Source: an uncultured Collinsella sp. (GTDB lineage Bacteria > Actinomycetota > Coriobacteriia > Coriobacteriales > Coriobacteriaceae). From it: a stretch of DNA of 64,000 bases. The stretch is from contig CATYZI010000006.1 in NCBI GenBank assembly GCA_958415625.1, positions 1 to 64,000 on the forward strand. The letters are read 5' to 3'. Position numbers and translations under genes: made by a program. This document shows positions 41,876 through 50,647 of this stretch, one piece after another; positions within the stretch are counted from its first letter, which is position 1; every line of letters begins with the position of its first letter. The notes under the pieces are model-generated. The model saw nothing but the letters and a program-made list of their open reading frames with translations. It had not been told where the DNA came from and did not search any database.

Positions 41876-43318
41876 ATGTCTTTGCTAAACCGCGTACAGC
41901 AGCTGCCGAAGGGCTTTGTTTGGGGCGCCGCAACCGCCGCGTACCAAACGGAAGGTTCCACGAAGGTGGCAGGCAAGGGTAAGACCATGTGGGACGATTA
42001 CCTTGTCGCCCAGGGTCGCTTTTTGCCCGACCCGGCCAGTGATTTCTACAACCGCTACGAGGAGGATATCCGCCTTTCTGCCGAGCATGGACTCAACGCC
42101 ATTCGTGTGTCCATCGCCTGGACCCGCATCTTCCCCAACGGCGACGATGCCGAACCCCTCGCCGAGGGCGTTAAGCACTACCACGAGCTGTTCGCCTGCT
42201 GCAAAAAGTATGGCGTCGAGCCCTATGTGTCCCTGCATCACTTTGACTCCCCCGCCGCCCTGTTCAACCAGGGCGACTGGCTCAACCGCAAGACCGTCGA
42301 CGCCTATGTGCGATATGCCGAGTTCTGCTTCCGCGAGTTCCGCGAGGTCAAGAATTGGTTCACCATCAACGAGCTCATCAGCCTCTCGCACTCCCAATAC
42401 ATCCAAGGCAACTTCCCGCCCAACCATCACTTTGATGTGACGAGCGGCATCCAGAGCCAGCACAACGAGCTCGTTGCCCACGCCCGCGCCGTCAACCTGT
42501 ATAAGGATCTTGACGAGACCGAGCACCTGGGCGGACGCATTGGCATGGTCAACGTCCTGACGCCGGCATATCCTGCCACCGACTCGCCCGCCGACCAGCA
42601 CGCCGCCGACCTGTACAACGCCTTCTACACCGACTTCATCATGGACGGCGCCTTCCTGGGTCACTACTCCGCGCGCACCCTCTCACTCATCAACGAGATT
42701 CTGCGTGCCAACAACGCCACACTTACGGTTGAGGACAGCGACATGGAGGAGCTCGCCAAGGCGGCGCCCCGCAACGATATGTTCGGCCTCAACTACTATC
42801 AGTCGGCGTTTATCGCCGCCTACGATGGCGAGTCAACCAACAGCTTTAACGGCACCGGAGACAAGGGCACCTCGTGCTTTAAGTTTAAGGGCGTCGGGCA
42901 GCAGGTCGATATGCCGGGTATCCCCACCACCGACTGGGATTGGCTCATCTACCCGCAAGGCCTCTACGACACGCTCAAGCACATCAGCGCCACCTATCCC
43001 AACCTCCCCGTCATCTATATCACCGAAAACGGCCTGGGCCACAAGGACCCCGAGCCCGACGCAAACGGCATCGTCGCCGATCCCGAGCGCATCGACTTTG
43101 TCGACCAGCACATGGAGAAGGTGCTCCAGGCGCGCGCCGAGGGCGTCGACGTCCAGGGCTACTTTATCTGGAGCCTGCAGGACCAGTTCTCGTGGGCCAA
43201 TGGCTATAACAAGCGCTACGGCCTGTTCTACATCGACTTCGACACGCAAAAACGCTACATCAAGCAGTCGGCACTCTGGTACAAGGAGCTCGCCGACACT
43301 ATGGCGGACGCGCAGTAG
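41876..43318 (+). CDS. lacG: 6-phospho-beta-galactosidase (GH1), cassette 2
   Basis: A 480-aa GH1 enzyme, the most divergent of the three: FVWGAATAAYQTEGSTKVAGKG in place of FVFGGATAAYQVEGETRTHG, acid/base Glu166 in TINEL and nucleophile Glu384 in ITENGLGHKD. In this cassette the glycosidase gene comes before the permease gene, the reverse of the other two. The sequence changes near the active-site entrance suggest a different phosphodisaccharide. Start ATG at 41876 has GAGGG nine bases upstream; an ATG at 41870 is too close to it. Confidence 0.9.
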   Translation: MSLLNRVQQLPKGFVWGAATAAYQTEGSTKVAGKGKTMWDDYLVAQGRFLPDPASDFYNRYEEDIRLSAEHGLNAIRVSIAWTRIFPNGDDAEPLAEGVKHYHELFACCKKYGVEPYVSLHHFDSPAALFNQGDWLNRKTVDAYVRYAEFCFREFREVKNWFTINELISLSHSQYIQGNFPPNHHFDVTSGIQSQHNELVAHARAVNLYKDLDETEHLGGRIGMVNVLTPAYPATDSPADQHAADLYNAFYTDFIMDGAFLGHYSARTLSLINEILRANNATLTVEDSDMEELAKAAPRNDMFGLNYYQSAFIAAYDGESTNSFNGTGDKGTSCFKFKGVGQQVDMPGIPTTDWDWLIYPQGLYDTLKHISATYPNLPVIYITENGLGHKDPEPDANGIVADPERIDFVDQHMEKVLQARAEGVDVQGYFIWSLQDQFSWANGYNKRYGLFYIDFDTQKRYIKQSALWYKELADTMADAQ

Positions 43319-43494
43319 CGCATCGCCTCGCTTTCCCCCGAGAAGGGAGCGGCCCTATGCGATACAAACCCAGCCGCTCCCCTCTCTCCCCCTGGGACCG
43401 ACCCCGCCTGCACCCGGGCTTTTAGCAAGCGGGAGACCATATAGGTTTTCAACGTCCATGCCATTAAGATTTCATGCAAAGAGGAGCGTGAACT

Positions 43495-45255
43495 ATGGAA
43501 TCGATCGTTAAGTTCTTGGAGAAAGGTCAGCCGTACTTCGACAAGGTCTCTAAGAACATCTACCTTCAGGCCATTAAAGACGGCTTTTTGGCAGCAATGC
43601 CCATCATCCTGTCTTCTTCTGTCTTCCTGCTTATTTCGACCCTGCCGGGCGTTGTCGCCACGGTCGGCGGCTTTACGCTGCCCGACTGGTGGAACGTCGA
43701 CGTCGTGAACTTCTGCAACAAGGTTTACAACTTCACGATGGGCGTCGTGGGCATCATGGTCGCCGGCACCACCGCAAGCGCGCTGACCGGCTCCAAGAAC
43801 CGCCGCATGCCTGCCGGCAAGGCCATCAACGCCACGAGCACCATGGTCGCCGCCATGTGCGCTATGCTCATCTTGGCCGTTACCCAGACGAGTGCCAAGA
43901 TCGACGGCGCCGATGTCTCGGTGTTCTTTACCGACAACATGGGCACCAAGGGCCTGCTGAGCTCCTTTGTCGCCGCATTTGCCACGGTCAACATCTATGC
44001 CTTCTGCATTAAGCGAGACATCACCATCAAGCTGCCCAAAGAAGTCCCCGGCGCCATCGCCCAGAACTTCCGCGACATCTTCGCCTTCAGCTTCTCCATC
44101 CTGTTTGTCGCCGTCATCGACGTTATCTGCCGCACCTGCTTGGCCGTCCCGTTTGCCAACGTCATCTCCACGCTGGTGAGCCCGCTGTTCGCCGCTGCCG
44201 ATTCCTACGCCGGCCTCGCCCTCATCTGGTTCATGATCCCGCTGTTCTGGTTCATGGGCATCCACGGCCCCTCGGTCGTTAAGCCTGCCCTCAACGCCGC
44301 GCTGTTTGGCAACATCACCACCAACCTCGCCACGCTGCAGGCCGGCGGTCACCCCGCCCTCGCCCTGACCGAAAACTTCGGTAACTACATCGGCGAACTC
44401 GGCGGCACCGGCGCCACGTTCATTGTCCCGATCATCTTCCTGCTCTTTATGCGCTCCAAGCAGCTCAAGGCCGTCGGCAAAGCCTCTGTCGTGCCCGTGA
44501 TGTTCGCCGTCAACGAGCCGCTGCTGTTCGCCGCGCCCATCATCCTCAACCCGTACTTCCTGATCCCGTTCCTGTTTGCCCCCGTGGCCAACGTCCTCAT
44601 TGGTAAGTTCTTCATCGACTTTTTGGGCATGAACGGCTTTATCTATGCCATGCCGTGGGCACTCCCCGGACCGATCGGCACCTTCATCGACACCAACTTC
44701 CAGCCGATCTCTCTGGTCCTGGTTGTCGTCCTGCTGGTCGTTGACTTCTTGATCTACTACCCGTTCTGCAAGGCCTACGACAACGTCCTGTGCAAGCAGG
44801 AGGCCGAGACCCTGGCCGAAGAAGAGGCCGAGGAGACCAAGGCCGTCAAGACCGCTGCCGCCCCCGCCGTTGAGGCTCCTGTTGTCGAGACCGCTTCTGC
44901 CACTGAGGCCTCCGCAGCTCCGTCCGCCCTTAAGGGCAAGGATCTGAGGGTTCTGGTTCTGTGCGCTGGCGCCGGCACCTCTGCACTGCTCGCCAACGCG
45001 CTTAAGGAAGGCGCCGACGAGCTGGGCATCGACATTACCGCCAACGCCGGTGCCTACGGCAGCCACTACGCCATCATGGACCAGTACAACGTCATCGTCC
45101 TGGCTCCGCAGGTTCGCACCTATTACAACGAGATGAAGGCCGACACCGACCGCCTGGGCATCACGCTGCTGTCGCCCAAGGGCAAACAGTACATCGACCT
45201 CACTAAGGATCCCAAGGGTGCCGTCGCCTGGATCGAGGAAAACCTCGAGGCATAA
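43495..45255 (+). CDS. lacE: PTS lactose-family EIICB component, cassette 2
   Basis: A 586-aa permease: EIIC with GIHGPSVVKPALNAALFG, GGTGATFIVPII, AVNEPLLFAAPIILNPYF and FIDFLGMNGFIYAMPWALPGP; Glu/Ala-rich linker at about 430-480; EIIB with phospho-Cys490 in VLVLCAGAGTSALLA. It is closer to the permease of cassette 3 than to cassette 1 in the EIIB and PKEVPGAIAQNFRD regions. Start ATG has AGAGGAG upstream. It needs the distant LacF for phosphate. Confidence 0.92.
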   Translation: MESIVKFLEKGQPYFDKVSKNIYLQAIKDGFLAAMPIILSSSVFLLISTLPGVVATVGGFTLPDWWNVDVVNFCNKVYNFTMGVVGIMVAGTTASALTGSKNRRMPAGKAINATSTMVAAMCAMLILAVTQTSAKIDGADVSVFFTDNMGTKGLLSSFVAAFATVNIYAFCIKRDITIKLPKEVPGAIAQNFRDIFAFSFSILFVAVIDVICRTCLAVPFANVISTLVSPLFAAADSYAGLALIWFMIPLFWFMGIHGPSVVKPALNAALFGNITTNLATLQAGGHPALALTENFGNYIGELGGTGATFIVPIIFLLFMRSKQLKAVGKASVVPVMFAVNEPLLFAAPIILNPYFLIPFLFAPVANVLIGKFFIDFLGMNGFIYAMPWALPGPIGTFIDTNFQPISLVLVVVLLVVDFLIYYPFCKAYDNVLCKQEAETLAEEEAEETKAVKTAAAPAVEAPVVETASATEASAAPSALKGKDLRVLVLCAGAGTSALLANALKEGADELGIDITANAGAYGSHYAIMDQYNVIVLAPQVRTYYNEMKADTDRLGITLLSPKGKQYIDLTKDPKGAVAWIEENLEA

Positions 45256-45288
45256 GACGCTGACACCACCTGCCGCTTGCAGACAATA

Positions 45289-45330
45289 AATGGCCCGTGC
45301 ATCGATGTGTGATGCGCGGGCCATTTTGTT
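45289..45330 (+). terminator. lac cassette 2 terminator
   Basis: AAATGGCCCG-GCATC / GATGC-CGGGCCATTT stem, then TGTTT. Confidence 0.85.
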
Positions 45331-45350
45331 TAGACCGCACCCGTCCTCCT

Positions 45351-45493
45351 GTTCATCTCAATCTGTAACATCTAGCCGAGTTTTTCGGTCCTAGCTGTTA
45401 CAGATCGAGATGAACGCACAGGCCAAGCCGAAAATCTCAATCTGTAACATGTAGACCACTTTTGACCGTCTAGTTGTTACAGATCGAGACAAA
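45351..45493. repeat. Tandem-hairpin element (family C), copy 2
   Basis: First hairpin 45351-45415 (arms GTTCATCTCAATCTGTAACA-TCTAG), second about 45433-45493. The outermost stem reads GTTCATCTC/GAGATGAAC here and GTTTGTCTC/GAGACGAAC in copy 1, so pairing is kept by paired changes. Confidence 0.85.
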
Positions 45494-45512
45494 CGGAATA
45501 GGCCGAGCACGT

Positions 45513-46523
45513 CTACGCCCGCAGGTCCTTTACGCTAGAACGCTCGACCAACACGCCCGAGACGAGTGTACGGCTCCTGGAGCTCGGGGCTTCCAGACCT
45601 GAGACGACCTCGTTAAGCGCACGGATGCCCAGCTCGCGGTGACGGAACTTCACCGACGTCAGAATCGAGTTGGGAATCGTCTTGTAGAGCTCATCGTCGA
45701 AGCCGATCACGGACACGTCGTCGGGCACGCTGAGTCCTTTATCACGCAGAGCCATCATTACGCCGTTTGCCATGCAGTCGTTAGCAGCGAGGACCGCCGT
45801 GCAATCAGGTTTGTCGGCAAGCGCGAGACCTGCGGCATAGCCACTATCCGCATTCCAATCACCCTGTAGCGGCTCGGGCGGCTCAATGCCACGTGCCTCG
45901 AGCGCTGCGCGCCAGCCCTTCATACGGCACTGACTCGACAGCGATTCTTCCTTACCGGCAACGAAGTACACATTCTTGTGCCCGTGATTCAAAAAGTACT
46001 CGCACGCCATACGCGCGCCGCCCTCTTGGTCGTCACTGACGGTAGAGCAGGTGGGATGCTCCATGGGCGTGATAATCACGGTCTTGAGATCCTTCGGCGC
46101 CTCAAACGTATCGAAGTCATCGACCATCTGACGCAAGTTGAAGATCATGCCATCGACAGGCAGCTGTGACATCCTGCGCGCTGCATCGGCAAGGGTCATC
46201 TTCTCCCCCGCCCGCTTCTTGATCATCGTAAGCGCAAAGCCGCGCTCCTCGGCGGCATCGGCGATACCGTCAATCATGTCCACGGCACCGCCCGACAAGT
46301 GAAATAGCACCACGCCGATGCACCCGTAACGGCCCAACTTGAGCGAGCGCGCGGCAAAGTTCGTTCGGAACCCGAGCGCCTCCATGGCCGCATGGACCTT
46401 ATCGCGCGTCGACTCGCGTACGCTATCGGGCTCGTTGATCACACGAGACACCGTCTTGAGAGAAACACCTGCGGCAACCGCCACATCGTTCATCGAGACG
46501 TTTTTCTTGTCCATCGTTGCCAC
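45513..46523 (-). CDS. LacI-family regulator of lac cassette 3
   Basis: A 336-aa repressor, divergent from lacE3-lacG3. Helix-turn-helix SMNDVAVAAGVSLKTVSRVINEPDSV, with LK at the specificity positions; sensor with VDGMIFNLRQMVDDF and LAANDCMANGVMMAL. It is the most divergent of the four LacI paralogues, in line with its symmetric ATGACAA half-site. Start GTG at 46523 has GGGAG at good distance; the ATG three codons later is the alternative. Confidence 0.86.
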   Translation of the reverse strand: MATMDKKNVSMNDVAVAAGVSLKTVSRVINEPDSVRESTRDKVHAAMEALGFRTNFAARSLKLGRYGCIGVVLFHLSGGAVDMIDGIADAAEERGFALTMIKKRAGEKMTLADAARRMSQLPVDGMIFNLRQMVDDFDTFEAPKDLKTVIITPMEHPTCSTVSDDQEGGARMACEYFLNHGHKNVYFVAGKEESLSSQCRMKGWRAALEARGIEPPEPLQGDWNADSGYAAGLALADKPDCTAVLAANDCMANGVMMALRDKGLSVPDDVSVIGFDDELYKTIPNSILTSVKFRHRELGIRALNEVVSGLEAPSSRSRTLVSGVLVERSSVKDLRA

Positions 46524-46660
46524 TGCTTCTCCCGTCGGTTTCCTGTCGCTCGTTTTCTGCGTTCTAGCATACACTACCTGCTCAACTGATAAATCAACCG
46601 TTAACCGGACAATATCGACCGTTCACCTGTAAATCCTTGTTGCTCTTCCATTAATGTCTT

Positions 46661-46695
46661 ACGTTGTCATTAACGAAATGACAACGTTGTCATTT
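46661..46695. promoter_or_regulatory. lac3 operators
   Basis: AAATGACAACGTTGTCATTT (46676-46695), a perfect 20-bp palindrome, preceded by a half-match ACGTTGTCATT (46661-46671). ACCGTTCACCT lies at 46618-46628. Confidence 0.7.
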
Positions 46696-46798
46696 CGCAA
46701 TGCCTTCCTTAAGCAGGAAGGTTTCCGGGCAGTCCTGACCATCCATCGACGACCAGTTCCATCCACATGCATCGCGCATCGAGCAGCAAAGGAGCTCT

Positions 46799-48577
46799 AT
46801 GGACGCCATCGTAAAGATGCTCGAAAAGCATCAGCCGTTCTTTGAGAAGATCTCGAGGAACATCTACCTCCAGGCCATTAAGGACGGATTCCTTGGGTGC
46901 ATGCCCATCGTCCTCACCTCTTCGATCTTTCTGTTGATCGCCACCCTTCCTGGCGTAGTTGGCATCACGCTGCCCCAGCCGCTCATCGACTGGTGCAATA
47001 AGCTGTACAACTTCACCATGGGCGTCATGGGCATCATGGTTGCCGGCACCACCGCCAAGAACTTCACGGCATCCATGAACCGTCGCATGCCCGCCGGCAA
47101 GGTGCTCAACGACGGCTCCACCATGGTGGCCGCCCAGTGCAGCATGCTTTTGCTCGCCGTTACGCAGTTCACCACCAAGTTCAACGGCTCCGAGCTTTCG
47201 GTCTTCGACTGCACCAGCATGGGTACGCGCGGTCTGTTCTCGGCCTATATCGCCGCGTTCATTACCGTGTGGGTCTATAAGTTCTGCGTCTCGCGCGATC
47301 TGACCATTAAGCTGCCCAAGGAGGTCCCGGGCGCCATCGCTCAGAACTTCCGCGACATCATCCCCTTTGGCGGCGCCGTCATCATCTGCGGCATCATCGA
47401 TGTCGTCGTGCGCAACCTCATGGGCGTCCCGTTCTCCGAGCTGCTTATCAAGCTGCTCTCCCCGCTCTTTACCGCTGCAGAAACCTATCCTGGCCTTATC
47501 CTTATCCAGGCAGCCACCGCGTTCTTCTGGTTCATCGGCGTCCACGGCCCCTCGATCGTCCAGCCGGGCATCGACCCCATCCGTCTTGCCAACCAGGCCG
47601 AGAACCTGCAGGTTCTGCTGGCCGGTGGTCACCCCGCCCACTCCCTCACCTTTAACATGTCGCTCGTGGGCGAGTTCGGCGGCACCGGCGCCACGTTCAT
47701 CGTGCCGCTTCTGCTGATTCTCTTTATGAAGTCCAAGCAGCTCAAAGCCGTCGGTAAGGCCTCGATTGTTCCTGTTGCCTTCGCCGTCAACGAACCGCTG
47801 CTCTTTGGCGCGCCGATGATCCTTAACCCCTACATGCTCATCCCCTTTGTTGCCGCCGGCTGCGTCAACGTGAGTGTTGCCAAGTTCTTTATCGATAACG
47901 TGGGCATGAACGGCTTCTCCTTCGTGGTGCCTTGGGCTACCCCTGCCCCCATCGGCATCTTCATCACCACGAACTTCCAGCTTATCGCCCTGGTATTTGT
48001 CGCGATTATCATCTTGCTGGACGCCATCATCTACCTGCCGTTCTTGAAGGCATACGATAAGCTGCTCTGCGACCAGGAGGCCGAGCGCGCCGCCGAGCTG
48101 GGTCTCGAGTCCGATGGTGCCGCTGCCATCGCCGTCAACGCCTCTGCGCCCGCTGTCGAGCAGGCTACCGCTTCCGTCGAGACGACCGTTGCCGCCGCCG
48201 ACAGCAAGCCTGTCGCCGATCAGCCCGAGCCCGCTGCCGATGCATCCGCCAAGAAGGATGTCGATGGCCTGAAGGTTCTCGTCCTGTGCGCCGGCGCCGG
48301 CACCTCTGCCATGCTCGCCAACGCCATCAAGGAAGGTGCCGCACAGACCGGAGAGAATATTGCTTCCTCCGCAGGCGCCTATGGCCAGCACACTGTCATC
48401 ATGGATCAGTACGACGTTATCGTGCTTGCCCCGCAGGTCCGTAGCTACTACAACGACATGAAGGCCGACACCGATCGCCTGGGCATTAAGCTGCTCGCCC
48501 CGCGCGGCAAGGAATATATCGACCTTACCCGCGACCCCGCTGGCGCCATCAAGTGGCTCCGCGAGAACCTCGACTAG
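46799..48577 (+). CDS. lacE: PTS lactose-family EIICB component, cassette 3
   Basis: A 592-aa permease: EIIC with GVHGPSIVQPGIDPIRLANQ, AVNEPLLFGAPMILNPYM and FIDNVGMNGFSFVVPWATPAP, so the usual FLGMNGF segment is altered (DNVGMNGFSFVVPW), which may affect sugar choice. Long acidic/alanine linker at about 430-490, EIIB phospho-Cys497 in VLVLCAGAGTSAMLA. Followed by lacG after about 75 bases. Start ATG has AGGAG upstream. Confidence 0.92.
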   Translation: MDAIVKMLEKHQPFFEKISRNIYLQAIKDGFLGCMPIVLTSSIFLLIATLPGVVGITLPQPLIDWCNKLYNFTMGVMGIMVAGTTAKNFTASMNRRMPAGKVLNDGSTMVAAQCSMLLLAVTQFTTKFNGSELSVFDCTSMGTRGLFSAYIAAFITVWVYKFCVSRDLTIKLPKEVPGAIAQNFRDIIPFGGAVIICGIIDVVVRNLMGVPFSELLIKLLSPLFTAAETYPGLILIQAATAFFWFIGVHGPSIVQPGIDPIRLANQAENLQVLLAGGHPAHSLTFNMSLVGEFGGTGATFIVPLLLILFMKSKQLKAVGKASIVPVAFAVNEPLLFGAPMILNPYMLIPFVAAGCVNVSVAKFFIDNVGMNGFSFVVPWATPAPIGIFITTNFQLIALVFVAIIILLDAIIYLPFLKAYDKLLCDQEAERAAELGLESDGAAAIAVNASAPAVEQATASVETTVAAADSKPVADQPEPAADASAKKDVDGLKVLVLCAGAGTSAMLANAIKEGAAQTGENIASSAGAYGQHTVIMDQYDVIVLAPQVRSYYNDMKADTDRLGIKLLAPRGKEYIDLTRDPAGAIKWLRENLD

Positions 48578-48652
48578 CTCCTCCCTCTGTTGGTGCCCGG
48601 ATCCCCAGTTCGGGCACCTCTCCCTATTCGTATCCCACAGAAAGGATGACTC

Positions 48653-50074
48653 ATGACCAATCCCATGCAGTTCCCCGACGGCTTCGTGTTTGGCGGCGCC
48701 ACCGCCGCTTACCAGGTTGAGGGCGAGACCCGCACGCACGGCAAGGGCAAAGTGCCCTGGGACGATTTCCTGGCTGCTCAGGGTCGCTTCTCCCCCGATC
48801 CCGCAAGCGATTTCTACAACAAGTACCCGGTCGATATCGACCTGTGCCAGCGCTTCGGCATCAACGGTATCCGTGTCTCCATCGCTTGGAGCCGCATCTT
48901 CCCCAACGGCACTGGTGAGATCAACCCCGAGGGCGTTGCCTTCTATCACGAGCTCTTTGCCACCTGTAATAAAGCCGGCGTTATCCCCTACGTCACGCTC
49001 GATCACTTTGATACGCCCGAGGCCTTCTACCAGGACGGCGGCGAGGGCTTCCTGACGCGCACGACGATCGACGCCTTTGTCGAGTACGCCAAGTTCTGCT
49101 TTGCCGAGTTCACCGAGGTCAAGCACTGGTTCACCTTTAACGAGATTCCCGCGACCGCCGAGGGCAGCTTTATCGTCGGCAACTGGCCGCACGGCGAAAA
49201 GTATCGCCTGGACAAGGCCTTCCAGCTCATGCACAACATGATGGTGGCCCACGCCAAGGCCGTCGTCGCCTTCCATGAGGGCGGCTTTGAGGGCGAGATC
49301 GGCATTGTCCAGAACCTGGAGCCCAAGTATCCCCTCGACCCCAACAGCGCTGCCGACTGCGAGGCAGCCCGCATGGCCGACGTCATCAACAACCGCTGGG
49401 TGCTCGACGCCACCTTCCGCGGCCACTATGCAGCCGATACCATGGAAGCCGCAACCAAGTTGGCACATATCGCCGGCGGCGAGCTCGACGTCCGCGACGA
49501 GGACATCGCCGCGCTGACCGCCGCGCTCCCCTACAACGATTGCCTGGGCGTCAATACCTACAAGTGTCAGTTCCTGCGTGCCGCCGAGGGCGAAAACGAC
49601 ATCAACCACAATGGCACTGGCGACAAGGGCTCCTCGCGCTGGTTCCTCAAGGGCGTTGGTGAGTCATGCGTGCGCGAAGGCGTACCCACCACCGATTGGG
49701 ACTGGATTATCTATCCCGAGGGCCTGTACGATCTGCTGCTCCGCATTAAGAACGATTACCCCAACTACAAGAAGATCTACATCACCGAGAACGGCATGGG
49801 CTATAAGGACGACTTTGAGGACGGCTTTATCGACGATGCCCCTCGCATCGACTACATGCGTCAGCATCTCGCGTGGATCCTCAAGGCAATCGACGGCGGC
49901 GTGAACGTCGACGGCTACTTTGTGTGGTCGCTGCAGGACCAGTTCTCCTGGACCAACGGCTACAACAAGCGCTATGGCCTGTTCTACATCGACTTTGAGA
50001 CCCAGAAGCGCTATCCCAAGGCGAGCGCGTACTGGTACAAGAACGTCGCGGAGACCGGCCTGCTCATGGCCTAG
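48653..50074 (+). CDS. lacG: 6-phospho-beta-galactosidase (GH1), cassette 3
   Basis: A 473-aa GH1 enzyme close to that of cassette 1 (shared FVFGGATAAYQVEGETRTHG and YPNYK.IxITENGMGYKD). Acid/base Glu164 in TFNEI, nucleophile Glu379. A short insert (DGGEGFLTRT) follows the FDTPEAFY segment. Start ATG has AAAGGA upstream. Ends the operon, with terminator and family C hairpins behind. Confidence 0.93.
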   Translation: MTNPMQFPDGFVFGGATAAYQVEGETRTHGKGKVPWDDFLAAQGRFSPDPASDFYNKYPVDIDLCQRFGINGIRVSIAWSRIFPNGTGEINPEGVAFYHELFATCNKAGVIPYVTLDHFDTPEAFYQDGGEGFLTRTTIDAFVEYAKFCFAEFTEVKHWFTFNEIPATAEGSFIVGNWPHGEKYRLDKAFQLMHNMMVAHAKAVVAFHEGGFEGEIGIVQNLEPKYPLDPNSAADCEAARMADVINNRWVLDATFRGHYAADTMEAATKLAHIAGGELDVRDEDIAALTAALPYNDCLGVNTYKCQFLRAAEGENDINHNGTGDKGSSRWFLKGVGESCVREGVPTTDWDWIIYPEGLYDLLLRIKNDYPNYKKIYITENGMGYKDDFEDGFIDDAPRIDYMRQHLAWILKAIDGGVNVDGYFVWSLQDQFSWTNGYNKRYGLFYIDFETQKRYPKASAYWYKNVAETGLLMA

Positions 50075-50096
50075 TTTCCGCCGCATACCCCCTGTC

Positions 50097-50139
50097 GGCC
50101 GCATGCGAATCCCCCACGGGATCGCATGCGGCCTTTTTT
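50097..50139 (+). terminator. lac cassette 3 terminator
   Basis: GGCCGCATGCGA / TCGCATGCGGCC stem followed by six T. Confidence 0.92.
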
Positions 50140-50163
50140 GTATTGGTTCAGCCGGGATCCGCA

Positions 50164-50306
50164 TGTTTATCTCGATCTGTAACATCTAGCCGAGAATTTC
50201 GGTCCTACATGTTACAGATCAAGACAAAGGTCACAGCCCGAGCCGGAACATCTCAATCCATAACATCTAGACCGGTTTTTGCCGTCCAGTTGTTACAGAT
50301 TGAGAC
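50164..50306. repeat. Tandem-hairpin element (family C), copy 3
   Basis: First hairpin about 50164-50228 (ATCTCGATCTGTAACATCTA arm), second about 50247-50306. More diverged than copies 1 and 2, yet the stems still pair. Confidence 0.8.
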
Positions 50307-50356
50307 AGTTAGATGGCGGAATCCACTCTTTCCAAGCAGTTATGGAACGCAGGCTC

Positions 50357-50438
50357 GAGTTTTCGGTGTCACGAACATACTTTCGGTATCATTTTATGTT
50401 GGTATGATACCGAAAGTATGTTCGAGCATGCGAAAACC
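50357..50438. repeat. Palindrome with 20-bp perfect arms upstream of the AlbA-domain gene
   Basis: GAACATACTTTCGGTATCAT at 50373-50392 is exactly complementary to 50404-50423, with an 11-base loop and outer TTTTCG / CGAAAA pairs. It is not a copy of the other families. Confidence 0.75.
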
Positions 50439-50505
50439 CCGTGCGTTGACTCAACCAATCCACGGGCCTACAAACTCCGTCAATCTTCCGAGCGCGCCTG
50501 AATCC

Positions 50506-50633
50506 CTATTTGCGCGTCATTTCGTGTCACGTTGACACGTAAAATGACGCGCAAATTTTTTTCTGTCATATTTTTGACGCGCAAAATGACGTGTAAAATT
50601 TTACGTGTCATTTTTCGTGTCAAGTTGAAGCGG
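50506..50633. promoter_or_regulatory. Operator array of the AlbA-domain gene
   Basis: At least eight copies, in both directions, of a TGAC-rYGY-AAAA half-site (TGACACGTAAAA, TGACGCGCAAAA, TGACGTGTAAAA and reverse forms), paired as palindromes, fill the 120 bases before the ribosome site. Confidence 0.75.
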
Positions 50634-50647
50634 AACGGAGCAAAACG

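Noticed and set aside
46709..49609. A 966-codon open frame on the minus strand across lacE3 and lacG3
   Set aside because: It mirrors two well-supported plus-strand genes, has repetitive Val/Gly/Asp composition and no domain; it is a high-G+C antisense shadow. The same holds for the long antisense frames over lacE1, lacE2, galT, agaS and aroF.
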